Positions 29,563-39,200 of a stretch of DNA of 64,000 nt are shown piece after piece. The stretch is from positions 149,195-213,194 of the forward strand of contig NZ_JABBXH010000005.1 in NCBI RefSeq assembly GCF_012932965.1, written 5' to 3'. Numbering within the stretch: position 1 is the stretch's first letter; the number at the start of each line of letters is the position of its first letter. A program made the position numbers and the translations under genes. The notes under the pieces are model-generated. The model did no database searches. It saw only the letters and a list, made by a program, of their open reading frames with translations, and was not told the DNA's origin. The DNA comes from Thalassotalea algicola (lineage in GTDB: Bacteria; Pseudomonadota; Gammaproteobacteria; Enterobacterales; Alteromonadaceae).

Positions 29563-30557
29563 TGGTGTGCTCCATTATATAGTTGCTGTTCAATTGATTC
29601 GCCACAAGAGAGTGAAAATACACGAGCACCTGCTTGAGTAAATAATTGTTGCTTTTGATTCATTACTGCGGAAACTTTATCTACGTACATTTGCTGCGTA
29701 CGGATATCACCTAAGGTGATGTTTTGCCGAGCATTACCGTCGGTCATCGCAACATTTATTCGTTGGCTAACATCTGGTAATTGTTGTTCAAGCGGGTCTA
29801 CTACAAGACAGACTATTAGCTCGCAATGTCTACTAATATGTGACAGATGACGAACACTTTGTTGATTGACGGCATTACCGTCAGTAATCAAATAAACTAA
29901 ACTACCGGGCTTTGCCAATTGCCTTAATCGCTGACAGTTTTCTTCAAATGCTATATCAAAACTAACATTGTGAAGTTGTTCATTTTGCGCGATGGTTTGT
30001 TGGTGAATGTCATGTAAGCTGTGTAGATATTGCAATACGCCTTGCTTTCGGGCTCGTGGCTTACATTCTTGATGGCTCAATTCATTAAAAATAATACCAC
30101 CGAGACGATCGCCTCGAGCTTTGGCATGCCATGCAACAAGTGAAGCAATATGAGCAGCTTGTACAGATTTGCACATAAGTTGACTGCCAAAAAGCATACT
30201 TGCGCTTAAGTCTGTAGCAACCAAGACTGGTCGTTCTATCTCTTCTCTATACAACTTAGTATGCGTTTTACCAGTACGAGCCGTTACTCGCCAGTCAATA
30301 GCGCGAATATCATCGCCATGCTGGTAATGACGAACTTCATCAAATTCCATACCTCGGCCTTTGCTACGAGCTAAATAGTTACCAGACATTCTCGATTGCT
30401 GATTTCTTGATGCTTTTAAGTCAATTAATCCAGCTTTACTTTGATATAGCAGCATTTCCTCGATAGTTAAATGCAAACCATCGGTTCTTAGCTCGCTTAA
30501 TTGCGCTTGAAGTTGTTGAAATTTATTATCGCTAGTACTGCGAGTAAACCATTTCAT
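29550..30557 (-). CDS. DUF58 domain protein of the MoxR/Bat operon
   Basis: 335 aa, soluble. The DUF58 signature GMEFDEVRHYQHGDDIRAIDWRVTARTGKTHTK spans about residues 70-102. The second half is VWA-like, with VATDLSASMLFGS near 113 that could coordinate metal. It starts 12 bases after the moxR stop. DUF58 proteins nearly always neighbour MoxR ATPases and probably form part of the same complex-assembly machine. Confidence 0.9.
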   Translation of the reverse strand: MKWFTRSTSDNKFQQLQAQLSELRTDGLHLTIEEMLLYQSKAGLIDLKASRNQQSRMSGNYLARSKGRGMEFDEVRHYQHGDDIRAIDWRVTARTGKTHTKLYREEIERPVLVATDLSASMLFGSQLMCKSVQAAHIASLVAWHAKARGDRLGGIIFNELSHQECKPRARKQGVLQYLHSLHDIHQQTIAQNEQLHNVSFDIAFEENCQRLRQLAKPGSLVYLITDGNAVNQQSVRHLSHISRHCELIVCLVVDPLEQQLPDVSQRINVAMTDGNARQNITLGDIRTQQMYVDKVSAVMNQKQQLFTQAGARVFSLSCGESIEQQLYNGAHQWIR

Positions 30558-30569
30558 GAATATGACCTA

Positions 30570-31526
30570 TTAACCTATAGCAACAAGTTCGACAAGCAAG
30601 TCGATGACTTGATTTGTCGTAATACCTTCGGCTTCCGCTTGATAAGTTAACAGTAAACGATGTCTTAGCACGTTGTGCAATACAGCTTGAACATCTTCGG
30701 GGCTTACGAAATCGCGGTTATGTAACCAAGCGCGTGCTCTCGCACAGCGATCTAAAGCGATAGTGGCACGCGGACTTGCACCAAAGGCTAACCACTGTTT
30801 GAGTTTTTCGTCATATTTTTCAGGTTTGCGCGTCGCGATGATTAAATCGACGATATACTGCTCTACAGCTGGCGCCATATGAATTTTTAATACATCTTCG
30901 CGTGCTGCAAAAATTTCGTCTTGAGAAAGCGTTCTAAGCGGTTTGTTCTCTTGTTTTAATGCTTCGCCACGATTGAGCTTTAAAATGTCTAATTCGCTTG
31001 CAACATCAGGATAATCTATCGATAAATGCATTAAGAAGCGATCCAATTGCGCTTCTGGCAAAGGGTAAGTCCCTTCTTGCTCTATCGGGTTTTGGGTGGC
31101 CATAACTAAAAACAGTTCTGGTAACTTGTATGTTTTACGACCAACGGTTATTTGGCCTTCTGCCATCGCCTCTAACAATGCTGATTGTACTTTTGCAGGT
31201 GCCCGGTTAATTTCATCTGCCAACACTAAATTTCTAAACAGCGGCCCTGATTGAAACACAAAGGTCCCGTCTTCAGGGCGGTAAATGTCAGTTCCTGTTA
31301 AATCAGCAGGTAATAAGTCAGGGGTAAATTGAACACGATGAAAATCAGCTTCTAATCCATCAGCTAATGCGTTTACTGCTCTGGTTTTTGCTAAGCCAGG
31401 AGGGCCTTCAACAATTAGATGACCATTAGCAAGCAAAGCAATCAGTAGATTTTCTACTAAGTCTTGTTGGCCAATGATTTGCTCAGATAAGTGGGTTTTA
31501 AGGGTTGAAAAGTGTTCAATAGTCAT
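30570..31526 (-). CDS. MoxR-family AAA+ ATPase
   Basis: 318 aa. Walker A GPPGLAKT near residue 40, Walker B LVLADEINRAPAKVQSALLEAMAEGQ near 100-125, sensor ATQNPIEQEGTYPLPEAQLDRF near 145-167, and the GASPRATIALDRCARARA lid block near 250. MoxR ATPases act as chaperones for VWA-containing complexes. It is the first gene of a six-gene minus-strand operon (moxR, DUF58, DUF4381, batA, batB/C, batD) with short or negative spacing throughout. The divergent fadI promoter region lies upstream. Confidence 0.95.
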   Translation of the reverse strand: MTIEHFSTLKTHLSEQIIGQQDLVENLLIALLANGHLIVEGPPGLAKTRAVNALADGLEADFHRVQFTPDLLPADLTGTDIYRPEDGTFVFQSGPLFRNLVLADEINRAPAKVQSALLEAMAEGQITVGRKTYKLPELFLVMATQNPIEQEGTYPLPEAQLDRFLMHLSIDYPDVASELDILKLNRGEALKQENKPLRTLSQDEIFAAREDVLKIHMAPAVEQYIVDLIIATRKPEKYDEKLKQWLAFGASPRATIALDRCARARAWLHNRDFVSPEDVQAVLHNVLRHRLLLTYQAEAEGITTNQVIDLLVELVAIG

Positions 31527-31722
31527 AGGATTAGTTTTCTATTTATTATCTATCTACTAGTGTTATTAGTGTTTATGTATGCCATTTTTAAGACACTGGA
31601 CTTTATATATGGTTCCCAACAATAAATACAAGGTTTATCTTGTAAGAAATTATCGCAATGAACATAAATTAGACAACGTATTGAAAAAAAATGCTGAGGC
31701 GTTAGAATTGAGTTAAATTTTC

Positions 31723-31737
31723 AGAGGTCAGACCTCT
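31723..31737. promoter_or_regulatory. FadR-like operator before fadI
   Basis: AGAGGTC-A-GACCTCT is a perfect 7-bp inverted repeat around one base, containing GGTCAGACC, which matches the core (GGTCnGACC) of FadR operators. It ends 13 bases before the fadI ATG, so a bound repressor would block early transcription or elongation. FadR repression of fadIJ released by long-chain acyl-CoA is established in enteric bacteria; its use here is an inference. Confidence 0.6.
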
Positions 31738-31750
31738 TAAAGGAAACATA

Positions 31751-33061
31751 ATGACAAAGTCAAAAACAATTATGACACCACAAGGTGAACGTATTGCTAT
31801 CGTAGCAGGCTTACGTACTCCGTTTGCTAAACAAGCTACTGCTTTTCATGGCGTACCAGCCGTCGATTTAGGCAAGATGGTTGTGAACGAACTAATGCAA
31901 AAGCATGAGATTGATCCAAAAATTGTTGATCAGTTAGTGTACGGCCAAGTTGTTCAAATGCCTGAAGCACCAAATATTGCGCGTGAAATCGTGTTAGGTA
32001 CCGGTATGAATGTCCATACTGATGCATATAGTGTGTCGCGTGCCTGTGCGACAAGCTTCCAATCAACGGTAAATGTTGCCGAGTCTATTATGGCTGGTAT
32101 TGCTGATGTTGGTATAGCAGGTGGTGCTGATTCTTCTTCTGTGGCTCCTATCGGTGTTACTAAAAAGTTAGCACGTACTTTGTTAGATTTGTCTAAAGCA
32201 AAAACCATGGGTCAAAAGTTTGCGCTTATTCGCCAACTTGGTTTAAAAGACTTGTTACCAGTTCCACCAGCAGTGGCTGAGTACTCAACAGGTCTTTCAA
32301 TGGGACAAACAGCCGAGCAAATGGCAAAAACTCATCAAATATCTCGTCAAGAGCAAGATGAATTAGCACATCGCTCTCATGTGTTGGCAACAGAAAGTTG
32401 GGCGGCAGGTAAGCTTGATGGCGAAGTGATGACTGCACATCCTGAGCCGCATAAAACTTTTATAGAAAAAGATAACTGTTTCCGCGAAAACTCAGAATTA
32501 GCGGGTTACGCGAAATTGCGCCCTGTGTTCGATCGTAAGCATGGTACCGTAACGGCAGCCAATAGTACGGCGTTAACCGATGGTGCATCGGCTATTTTAT
32601 TAATGCGTGAAGGTCGTGCAAAAGAACTAGGTTACAAGCCACTAGGTTATATCAAGAGCTATGCATTTGCAGCCATTGATGTTTGGGAAGATATGTTGAT
32701 GGGGCCAAGTTTTGCGACACCATTAGCATTATCTCGTGCAGGTATGGAGCTAAGTGATTTAACCTTAATTGAAATGCACGAAGCATTTGCTGCACAAGCG
32801 CTTGCCAATATGAAAATGTTTGGCTCTAAGAAGTTTGCTCAAACACACCTTGGTCGTGATAAAGCTATTGGTGAAATAGATATGGATAAGTTTAATGTAA
32901 TGGGCGGTTCACTGGCCTATGGTCATCCATTTGCTGCGACAGGTGCAAGACTTATCACGCAAACATTAAATGAATTAAACCGTCGAGGCGGCGGTATAGG
33001 CCTTACAACAGCTTGTGCAGCAGGTGGTTTAGGTGCGGCAATGATTGTGGAGACAGACTAA
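31751..33061 (+). CDS. fadI: 3-ketoacyl-CoA thiolase (anaerobic beta-oxidation)
   Basis: 436 aa, the same length as E. coli FadI. Cleaves 3-ketoacyl-CoA to acetyl-CoA and a shortened acyl-CoA. Thiolase residues: nucleophilic Cys in SRACATSFQ near 99, His in [10 protein letters not shown] near 390, and the second Cys in [10 protein letters not shown] near 420. AAAGGA lies before the ATG. The stop codon overlaps the fadJ start by one base (TAATG), so the alpha and beta subunits are translationally coupled. Confidence 0.97.
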   Translation: MTKSKTIMTPQGERIAIVAGLRTPFAKQATAFHGVPAVDLGKMVVNELMQKHEIDPKIVDQLVYGQVVQMPEAPNIAREIVLGTGMNVHTDAYSVSRACATSFQSTVNVAESIMAGIADVGIAGGADSSSVAPIGVTKKLARTLLDLSKAKTMGQKFALIRQLGLKDLLPVPPAVAEYSTGLSMGQTAEQMAKTHQISRQEQDELAHRSHVLATESWAAGKLDGEVMTAHPEPHKTFIEKDNCFRENSELAGYAKLRPVFDRKHGTVTAANSTALTDGASAILLMREGRAKELGYKPLGYIKSYAFAAIDVWEDMLMGPSFATPLALSRAGMELSDLTLIEMHEAFAAQALANMKMFGSKKFAQTHLGRDKAIGEIDMDKFNVMGGSLAYGHPFAATGARLITQTLNELNRRGGGIGLTTACAAGGLGAAMIVETD

Positions 33062-35208
33062 TGACTGAAGCAAATAACAATCAAAAAAATAGCGTTTTTA
33101 CGCTTAAGCGTCAGGAAAATGGTATCGCACATCTTATTATGGATGTGAAAGGCGATACGATGAATACTCTAAAAGCAGAATTTGGTGAGCAAATTACTGC
33201 AGTATTGAAGGAGATTAAAGAAGATAGCAGCATCACAGGTGTTGTTGTCGTTAGTGGCAAAGCCGACTCTTTTGTAGCTGGCGCTGATATAAATATGTTA
33301 GCAGACTGCACAACAGCTGAAGAAGCAACAACGATCTCTCGTCAAGGCCAAATGATCTTTGATCAAATGGAGAATTTTCCTAAGCCACTAGTAGCAGCCA
33401 TCAACGGTGCATGTTTAGGTGGTGGACTTGAATTGGCGTTAGCTTGTCACGCGCGTATCTGTAGTGATAATGGTAAAACTGCATTAGGTGTACCTGAAGT
33501 ACAGCTTGGTTTGTTACCGGGTAGTGGTGGCACGCAACGTTTACCAAAACTAGTCGGTATTCAAAAAGCGTTAGATATGATGCTAACAGGCAAACAATTG
33601 CGTGCTAAGCAAGCACTAAAGTCAGGATTAGTGGATGACGTTGTACCTAATAGTATTTTGGTCGAGACGGCAGAAAAGCTAGCGTTAAAAGGTAAAGTTA
33701 AGCGTAAGCCACTTATGCGCTCAACAATGGATAAGTTACTAGAAGGTAACCCTTTAGGCCGCAAAGTACTTTTCGATCAAGCGACAAAGTCAGTTTTGGC
33801 CAAAACGAAAGGCAATTACCCTGCACCACTTAAAATCATTGATTGCGTACGAGTAGGCGTAGAGCGTTCTCCTGCGATGGGTTATCAAGTAGAAGCAGAT
33901 CATTTTGGGCACTTAGTGATGACACCAGAGTCTGAACAGTTACGTAATTTGTTCTTTGCTACGACGGATATGAAGAAAGAACATGGCGTTGAGGGTGTTG
34001 CTCCTGAAAAAGTATCTAAAGCAGGTGTACTTGGTGGTGGCCTTATGGGCGGTGGTATCGCATTTGTCACGGCGACTAAAGCTAAGGTTCCAGTACGAGT
34101 TAAAGATATCGCTCATAAAGGCATAAATGCCGCGCTTAAATACACTTATGATTTGCTGAATAAAAAAGTAAAACGTCGTTTTATGCGCCATAGTGAGATG
34201 CAGCAGCAGATGGCTGGTATCACAGGAACGCTTGATTATTCGGGTTTTAAGGATGTTGATATTATTGTTGAAGCGGTATTTGAAGATTTATCGTTAAAGC
34301 AAAAAATGGTGGCAGATGTAGAGCAAAATTGTAGTGAAAGCACCATATTTGCAAGTAATACTTCAAGTTTACCTATTGGTCAAATTGCTGCAAAAGCAGC
34401 GCGTCCAGAAAACGTGATTGGTCTGCACTACTTTTCACCTGTGGATAAAATGCCACTGGCTGAAATCATCGCGCATGAGAAAACCTCTGATCAAACGATT
34501 TCGACTACTGTTGCTTTTGCTAAGAAACAAGGCAAAACACCAATTGTAGTAAAAGACAAAGCAGGCTTTTTTGTTAACCGCATTTTAGCACCTTATATGA
34601 ACGAAGCTGCATTAATGCTGCTTGAAGGTGAGCCAGTTGATAAGTTAGATAAAGCGTTAGTTAAATTTGGATTCCCTGTAGGTCCAATGCAATTACTTGA
34701 TGAAGTAGGTATTGATATTGGCGCAAAAATTGGCCCAATTCTTAAAGCTGAGCTAGGAGAACGTTTTACGACGCCAGATGCTTTCGACAGCCTAATTAAT
34801 GATGGTCGTTTAGGTAAGAAATCGAACAAAGGCTTTTATCTATATGGCAACGCCGCTAAGAAAGGTAAGAAGCAAGTAGATGAAAATGTTTATAGCTTAT
34901 TGGGTGTAACACCTTCAGGTAAATTATCTGAGCAAGATATTGCCAAACGCTGTGTGTATATGATGCTAAATGAAGCTGCACGTTGTTTAGATGAAAAAAT
35001 TGTTCGCAATGCTAGAGATGGTGATATTGGCGCAATATTTGGTATCGGCTTCCCGCCATTCCTAGGTGGGCCTTACCGTTACATAGATAAAGTTGGGGCT
35101 AAAGATGTTGTTAACCAACTCAATCAATGGGCGCAACAGTATGGTGAACGCTTTAAGCCTTGTGATGCGTTAGTTGCAATGGCAGAAAAAGGCGAGACTT
35201 GTTATTAA
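33061..35208 (+). CDS. fadJ: Fatty acid oxidation complex subunit alpha
   Basis: 715 aa from the ATG at 33061 inside the fadI stop; an upstream frame extension into fadI is not biological. Residues 1 to about 200 are the enoyl-CoA hydratase ([13 protein letters not shown] near 70, [17 protein letters not shown] near 110, [18 protein letters not shown] near 140). From about 315 is the 3-hydroxyacyl-CoA dehydrogenase ([17 protein letters not shown] for [12 protein letters not shown], and the catalytic [15 protein letters not shown]). The C-terminal helical domain ends near 700. It works with FadI on fatty acyl-CoAs. Confidence 0.97.
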   Translation: MTEANNNQKNSVFTLKRQENGIAHLIMDVKGDTMNTLKAEFGEQITAVLKEIKEDSSITGVVVVSGKADSFVAGADINMLADCTTAEEATTISRQGQMIFDQMENFPKPLVAAINGACLGGGLELALACHARICSDNGKTALGVPEVQLGLLPGSGGTQRLPKLVGIQKALDMMLTGKQLRAKQALKSGLVDDVVPNSILVETAEKLALKGKVKRKPLMRSTMDKLLEGNPLGRKVLFDQATKSVLAKTKGNYPAPLKIIDCVRVGVERSPAMGYQVEADHFGHLVMTPESEQLRNLFFATTDMKKEHGVEGVAPEKVSKAGVLGGGLMGGGIAFVTATKAKVPVRVKDIAHKGINAALKYTYDLLNKKVKRRFMRHSEMQQQMAGITGTLDYSGFKDVDIIVEAVFEDLSLKQKMVADVEQNCSESTIFASNTSSLPIGQIAAKAARPENVIGLHYFSPVDKMPLAEIIAHEKTSDQTISTTVAFAKKQGKTPIVVKDKAGFFVNRILAPYMNEAALMLLEGEPVDKLDKALVKFGFPVGPMQLLDEVGIDIGAKIGPILKAELGERFTTPDAFDSLINDGRLGKKSNKGFYLYGNAAKKGKKQVDENVYSLLGVTPSGKLSEQDIAKRCVYMMLNEAARCLDEKIVRNARDGDIGAIFGIGFPPFLGGPYRYIDKVGAKDVVNQLNQWAQQYGERFKPCDALVAMAEKGETCY

Positions 35209-35258
35209 CCTTATTAAATAAATAGGTATTATTTGCCAAGGCATTTGGCAATCAGCGC

Positions 35259-35289
35259 AAAAAAAGAGGCAATATTTGCCTCTTTTTTT
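35259..35289. terminator. Terminator after fadJ
   Basis: Fourteen-base arms (A7 GAGGCAA / TTGCCTC T7) with loop TAT, 50 bases after the fadJ stop. The symmetric A and T tracts permit bidirectional use. Confidence 0.92.
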
Positions 35290-35393
35290 GTATGTAAAAT
35301 GTACGTTTCTCTTTCAAATCTCAACTAATTAATGTATATTGCTTTGCTGAGAATTGGTGCTTTTACTCTAATTGTTTTTGAAGGTTTAGTATT

Positions 35394-35594
35394 ATGTTGT
35401 TACTAGCTTTAGCTGTCAGTTTACTTTGCTCTGTGTTTTTTTATTGTCAGGCAATTTCAAATGGCTTAGGAAGACGTCGCTGGGCGTTGGGCGGACTTTT
35501 GTTTGGGCCGGTACTTTGGCCAATGTTTTGTATGAAGAAGCGAATGAAAGTGGCTAAGAATTTTGGATTGAATTGTTTGTTATTTAACGCATAA
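35394..35594 (+). CDS. Small membrane protein, function unknown
   Basis: 66 aa. A hydrophobic N-terminal helix (LLLALAVSLLCSVFFYCQAI, residues 2-21), a basic turn GLGRRRWALGG, a second hydrophobic stretch LLFGPVLWPMFC (about 33-44), and a basic tail MKKRMKVAK. The pattern of a hairpin-like two-helix membrane protein with a positively charged cytoplasmic end, and its separation from fadJ by a strong terminator, support a real independent gene. I do not recognise a family. Confidence 0.55.
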   Translation: MLLLALAVSLLCSVFFYCQAISNGLGRRRWALGGLLFGPVLWPMFCMKKRMKVAKNFGLNCLLFNA

Positions 35595-35664
35595 CAAGTA
35601 AGAGGCAATCTTTAAAAAAGTAATACGCTAACTTCCGTGTAGCATATATCACACGAAAAAATGT

Positions 35665-35769
35665 TTACTTTCCTAAGTCGGATGCAGGCATTTCTTTAAT
35701 TACAATTGCTTTGGCAATTTTGTTTTCGCTTGGCTTGTGGCCAAAGATAGATTTAATTAAGTTAATCAT
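35665..35769 (-). CDS. 34-residue ORF coupled to the repeat protein gene
   Basis: The ATG (35769-35767) shares one base with the TAA of the upstream repeat gene, and GGAGAAAGA inside the last repeat codons lies 5 bases before it as a ribosome binding site. The peptide begins MINLIKSIFGHKPSENK and ends EMPASDLGK; it has an amphipathic start, a basic middle, and no signal peptide. I do not recognise it. The coupled arrangement argues for real translation, but nothing shows what it does. Confidence 0.55.
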   Translation of the reverse strand: MINLIKSIFGHKPSENKIAKAIVIKEMPASDLGK

Positions 35770-36014
35770 TAGATTCTTTCTCCACGACGCTTTTCACCGA
35801 TGCGCTCACCACGGCGTTTTTCGCCAATACGCTCACCACGGCGTTTTTCACCGATGCGCTCGCCACGACGCTTTTCGCCAATGCGCTCGCCACGACGCTT
35901 TTCACCAACAGTTACTTCTGTGTAGTTTGGTGAAGTGTCTAACCCTAAAGAATCTTCTCCAGCGGCTGGTTGTGCCATTGACAACATGGTTGAAAGAATA
36001 ATTTCTGTTATCAT
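35769..36014 (-). CDS. 81-residue protein ending in five GEKRRGERI repeats
   Basis: Start chosen at the ATG 36014 (MITEIILSTMLSM), which follows AAGGGAAACAAA; an ORF start 75 bases upstream has no such site. Residues 1-36 are hydrophobic at the start then acidic and polar (AGEDSLGLDTSPNYTEVTV). Residues 37-81 are five exact copies of GEKRRGERI, each with net charge about +2, ending directly at the stop. All nucleotide differences between copies are at synonymous positions, which shows selection on the protein. No known family recognised. Possible roles: nucleic-acid or anionic-polymer binding, or a peptide precursor. The N-terminus is not a standard signal peptide because the n-region carries Glu and no basic residue. 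Confidence 0.65.
   Translation of the reverse strand: MITEIILSTMLSMAQPAAGEDSLGLDTSPNYTEVTVGEKRRGERIGEKRRGERIGEKRRGERIGEKRRGERIGEKRRGERI
35772..35906 (-). repeat. Five 27-bp tandem repeats inside the small gene
   Basis: Five head-to-tail 27-base units with no spacers. Copies 1-4 differ from each other at up to five third-codon positions, copy 5 more strongly (GGA GAA AGA instead of GGY GAG CGY). All five translate identically. Confidence 0.95.
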
Positions 36015-36018
36015 TTTG

Positions 36019-36053
36019 TTTCCCTTATGGTTGTTAAGTTCCGTTAAGGGAAA
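36019..36053 (-). promoter_or_regulatory. Hairpin covering the ribosome site of the repeat gene
   Basis: In the mRNA, TTTCCCTTA (36053-36045) pairs perfectly with TAAGGGAAA (36027-36019) over 9 bp with a 17-base loop. The second arm contains the AAGGG ribosome site, seven bases before the ATG at 36014. The pairing would block initiation until melted or rearranged. Further upstream, AACTTGC/GCAAGTT at 36068-36083 makes another small inverted repeat. Confidence 0.6.
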
Positions 36054-36230
36054 GCGATATATATGCCAACTTGCTGGCAAGTTTTCCAAATAAAAATAGT
36101 GTATGTTAGTTCATGATATACAAAGGGTTTTTATAGTTTTCTATGTGGGCGATGATTTTTTGGCGCCGCTATGATGCTGAACACTTAAAGTAGCAAATAG
36201 AGTCAAAATTTTAACGTTTTTTGACTGAGT

Positions 36231-39200
36231 TTAGCTTTTCAACATGCTGGTAGATTGATCAGTAATTTGATAGCTCAACAGGTATTTCTGGAATTCGCTT
36301 TCTGGAAGAGGCTTGCTGTATAGGTAGCCCTGCAGTTGCTCACAAGCTAGGCCTGATAAAAAGCTTAACTGGTTATTGGTTTCAACGCCTTCAGCAACAA
36401 CTTGCATACCTAGGTTATGAGCGATAGTGACAATAGTTGCTACCATATTGCGACCTTGTTCTGATATTTCAATATCATCAACAAAAGCTTTGTCAATTTT
36501 AAGTGTATTAAGTGGGAATTTTTTTAAATACGCGAGTGACGAATAACCTGTGCCAAAGTCATCTAATGACAAATGTATGCCCATAGAACGAATTTGCAAC
36601 ATGGTATCTATCGCTTGCTGTGGCGAGTCCATTACCGTACCTTCTGTGATTTCCAGCTCTAAATGTTTAGCAGGTAAACCGCTCTCTTCTAGAATTGTGG
36701 CAATCATTTTAGGCAGGTTAGGTTGGGTAAACTGAACTGCTGATAAATTTACTGCTACACGGCCGTCAAACAATCCTGCATCAACCCATTTTTTCGCCGC
36801 ATAACAAGACTTTCTCAAAACAATTTCACCGATATCGATAATCTGTCCTGTTTCTTCTGATACCGGAATAAAGACCACGGGGCTAATTATACCTTTAGTC
36901 GGTGTTTCAAAGCGCACTAATGCTTCCATACCAGCGACTTTTCCGGTGGCAATTTCGATTTTGGGTTGATAGAACACTGAGAAGTAATCTTCTTTTAAGC
37001 CATGCCTGATAAGCGTTTCGATTTGCATGCGTTTTACCGCTTGCTTATTCATTGAATCGCTGAAGAACTGATAACGATTACCCCCACTATCTTTAGCGTG
37101 GTACATCGCTGTATCGGCATTTTTTAACAGCTCAGCTGGTGTTGCGCCATCTTCTGGGTAAAGAACGATGCCGACACTGCTATAAAGCACTATTTCCTGG
37201 TTTCTTACCTTTAGTGGTTGCGCAATTAGTTTTAAAATGTCTTTTGCTAGAGAAGTAATAGTATGAATGTCATTAGTATTTTCAATTATTACACTAAATT
37301 CATCTCCACCGAGTCGATAGACGCTATTGCGTTTTGAGCCTATTTTTACGATGCGTTTGGCAACTTCAATTAATATCATATCGCCAACTTGATGGCCCAT
37401 TGAGTCATTAATTTTTTTGAAATTATCCAGATCAAATACTAATAGGGCATGAGGTATTTTATTTTTTACCAATCGTTGTTGATTTGCTTGGAAAAAAGAA
37501 CGGTTAGGTAAACCCGTTAAAGTATCGGAATTCGCTAATTTCCGTAAATCTGATTCAGATTTCTTTCTAGCGGTAATGTCTGAGAATACCCCGACAAAAT
37601 GAGAAATATTGCTACTTTCATCGCGAATCACATCAAGTGTTAAGTCAGTGTAGTAGGTTTCATCTTGTCCTCTGCGGCTTTCAATTTCACCTTGCCAGCT
37701 ACCATGCATGACTAAGTGTTTTTTAATCGCTTGAGTAAAGCTATCAGGGTAACGATTAAATTTAATTTGTTTACCCAGCATACTGGCTTTAGATTTGCCC
37801 GTAATACGTATGAAAGACTTATTAACGTCGACAATATTAAATTGACGATCGTAAATAATTACCGCCTCAGAGATATTTTCAATACATTTAGCAAAAAGTT
37901 TTAAGCGCTCTTCTGCCTTTTTAATATGAGAGATATCTTTTAAGGTACCAGTCATACGTAGAGGTTTGTCCTTGTCATCTCGTTCAACGACCTTTCCCCT
38001 GTCTAGAACCCAAACCCACTGTTCTTGTTTGTCTTTAACTCGATAGGTTATTTCAAAATGTTCAGTTTTCTTATCAAAATGTTCGTTTAGTGCATCTTTT
38101 ACCCGGGGAATGTCATTTGGATGAATATTGGTTTGTTCTGTACCTACATTACGCGTCCCATCTTGAGGGAATTCTAGAATGCCCCAAATATTCGAACGGA
38201 AAATCTTCTTGGTTTTGATATTCCAATCCCACATTTCATCACCGCTGCCCCAAAGTGATAACTTTAAGCGCTCTTCACTTTTCTTTATTTGTAAGTGATA
38301 TTGGCGACGGTGGCGCCATTGCTGAACAAAATACAACACCATAAGGATTGCTGCTAATCCATAGATGAATTTGGCGCTGTTGGTTAGCCATAGAGGTGGA
38401 AGAATCTCTATTTCTAGCTGTGTGCGTTCAGATATTTTGGGGTTGAATGTGTCAAATACTTCGACTTCAAATAGATAAGTTCCAGGACTTAGGTTGGTAT
38501 ATGTGGCTCTTCGGTTAGCTATAGTAGTTTCTACCCAAGATTCCTCTAATCCTTTTAGTCTATATTTATATTTTGTTTGATTGGGTAGAGAGGCATTTGG
38601 AGATGTAAACTCAATGCTCAGAGGAAAATCCAAATAGTTTATTGCTACTTTTTTTAAGAAAGTGAAATCAAGTGCTGAACTAACATGCTTATATTCGTTT
38701 ATTGTCGTAATACTTTTATTTGCAATACTTATATCTCTTAATACTGGAGGCTTAATTTTTTGCGGTGTATGAAATACGTCATTTGCGGAAAATTTGTAAT
38801 ATCCATTAGGGCTTCCGAAAAATATGTCGTTTTCTTGTGTATAGAGAGAAGAGTATGAAATAAACTCTATTCCTTGAAGATTGTAGTCAGAATCAAATAG
38901 TTTGCTTGACTTGCTTTCTCCGCTAATTACACCAATACCATTATTAGTGGCGAACCAAAGGTTATCTCGCTTAGAAACAATTATGTCAGCAATAAAGCTA
39001 TTATTTAAACTATTACTTTCGTTGAATAGCGTGGAGTTATTGGTTAGCAAATTGATATGAACTATGCCCTGACCATTAGAAGCTAACCACAGGTTGTCCT
39101 TTTTATATGCAATATGTTTAATCTCAAAATCTTTATATTCTGACTCCATCAAAGAGAAAACTGCTGAAAAACTTGGTGCCCCTAGCTCATAGCTATAAAT

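Noticed and set aside
33013..33060. Longer N-terminus for FadJ
   Set aside because: The extra 16 residues lie inside fadI in another frame; the ATG at 33061 overlaps the fadI stop in the usual coupled way.
35772..35906. The 27-bp direct repeats as a CRISPR array
   Set aside because: The units are head-to-tail with no spacers, differ only at synonymous codon positions and lie in an open frame; no cas gene is nearby.
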